A DNA stretch of 64,000 nucleotides. It comes from Dipetalonema caudispina. Its lineage: Eukaryota > Nematoda > Chromadorea > Rhabditida > Onchocercidae. Both the position numbers and the translations under genes were made by a program. The notes below the pieces were generated by a model that was not told the DNA's origin, searched no databases, and worked only from the letters and a program-made list of their open reading frames with translations. Positions 63,758-64,000 of the stretch are shown here, piece after piece. The first letter of the stretch is position 1. Every line of letters begins with the position of its first letter. The stretch covers positions 1-64,000 of the forward strand of contig JABVXV010000125.1 in NCBI GenBank assembly GCA_013365325.1, in the 5' to 3' direction.

Positions 63758-64000
63758 GTATGTTTTTGAATTACAAAACCCAAAATCTCCAGCAAAAAAT
63801 TGATAGTTTATTAAAGTGAATGAGCTAGTGTTAATTGAAATGGAATTTTTTCAAGTAATCTTCTGTATTCTTTATGGAATGATGCATAAGGGTGTGCTAA
63901 GCTACATGCTTAAGTTGTTTTGAAGGCTTGGTAAAATCATATAGATCTGATGTTTTTAAGTGTTATTATTGCTTTAACTCATAAGACAAAGAACTATACT

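Overview
The window reads as nuclear DNA of a parasitic nematode, most likely a filarial or other spirurid worm. This is inferred from the very AT-rich sequence full of homopolymers and microsatellites, many small phase-compatible introns, splice acceptors with a T-rich TTTCAG end a few bases before start codons (as expected for spliced-leader trans-splicing), and proteins closest in form to Caenorhabditis homologues (an ILK of 466 residues beginning MSLASN, an H2A of 127 residues ending GDKE). The species cannot be fixed from sequence alone. I rebuilt most genes exon by exon; for every multi-exon gene except the JAZF1-like one the reading phases close exactly.

Layout. 1-11.4 kb holds no recognisable gene, only simple repeats and small hairpins. 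12.4-18.5 kb (+) is a cholecystokinin-receptor-like GPCR whose first two exons lie between the arms of a roughly 0.65 kb inverted repeat. 19.3-22.6 kb (-) is DPH1 (diphthamide synthesis) and 23.2-24.0 kb (-) an intron-containing histone H2A. 25.7-28.4 kb (-) is a seven-helix gustatory-receptor-like protein. 30.6-34.1 kb (-) is integrin-linked kinase (PAT-4). 34.1-39.0 kb is gene-free and rich in microsatellites. 39.0-47.2 kb (+) is PAN2, 48.4-49.5 kb (+) the mitochondrial Obg GTPase GTPBP10, and 50.2-55.8 kb (+) the TFIIH helicase XPB. 56.2-59.5 kb (-) is a JAZF1-like zinc-finger protein. 60.6 kb to the window end (+) is the N-terminal part of an SRCAP/Domino-type remodeller (SSL-1), including its HSA domain.

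Most genes are housekeeping functions: translation-factor modification, chromatin, muscle attachment, mRNA decay, mitochondrial ribosome assembly, and transcription and repair. They sit beside two neuronal or sensory receptor genes. PAN2, GTPBP10 and XPB are collinear, each of the last two preceded by a strong acceptor just before its ATG; H2A and DPH1 are likewise collinear.

Most worth a second look: the PAN2 homologue appears to have lost every catalytic acidic residue of its exonuclease domain and has gained a CCCH zinc finger; the large inverted repeat brackets the receptor's first exons; the receptor has two mutually compatible C-terminal exons; and XPB appears to contain a GC-AG intron.
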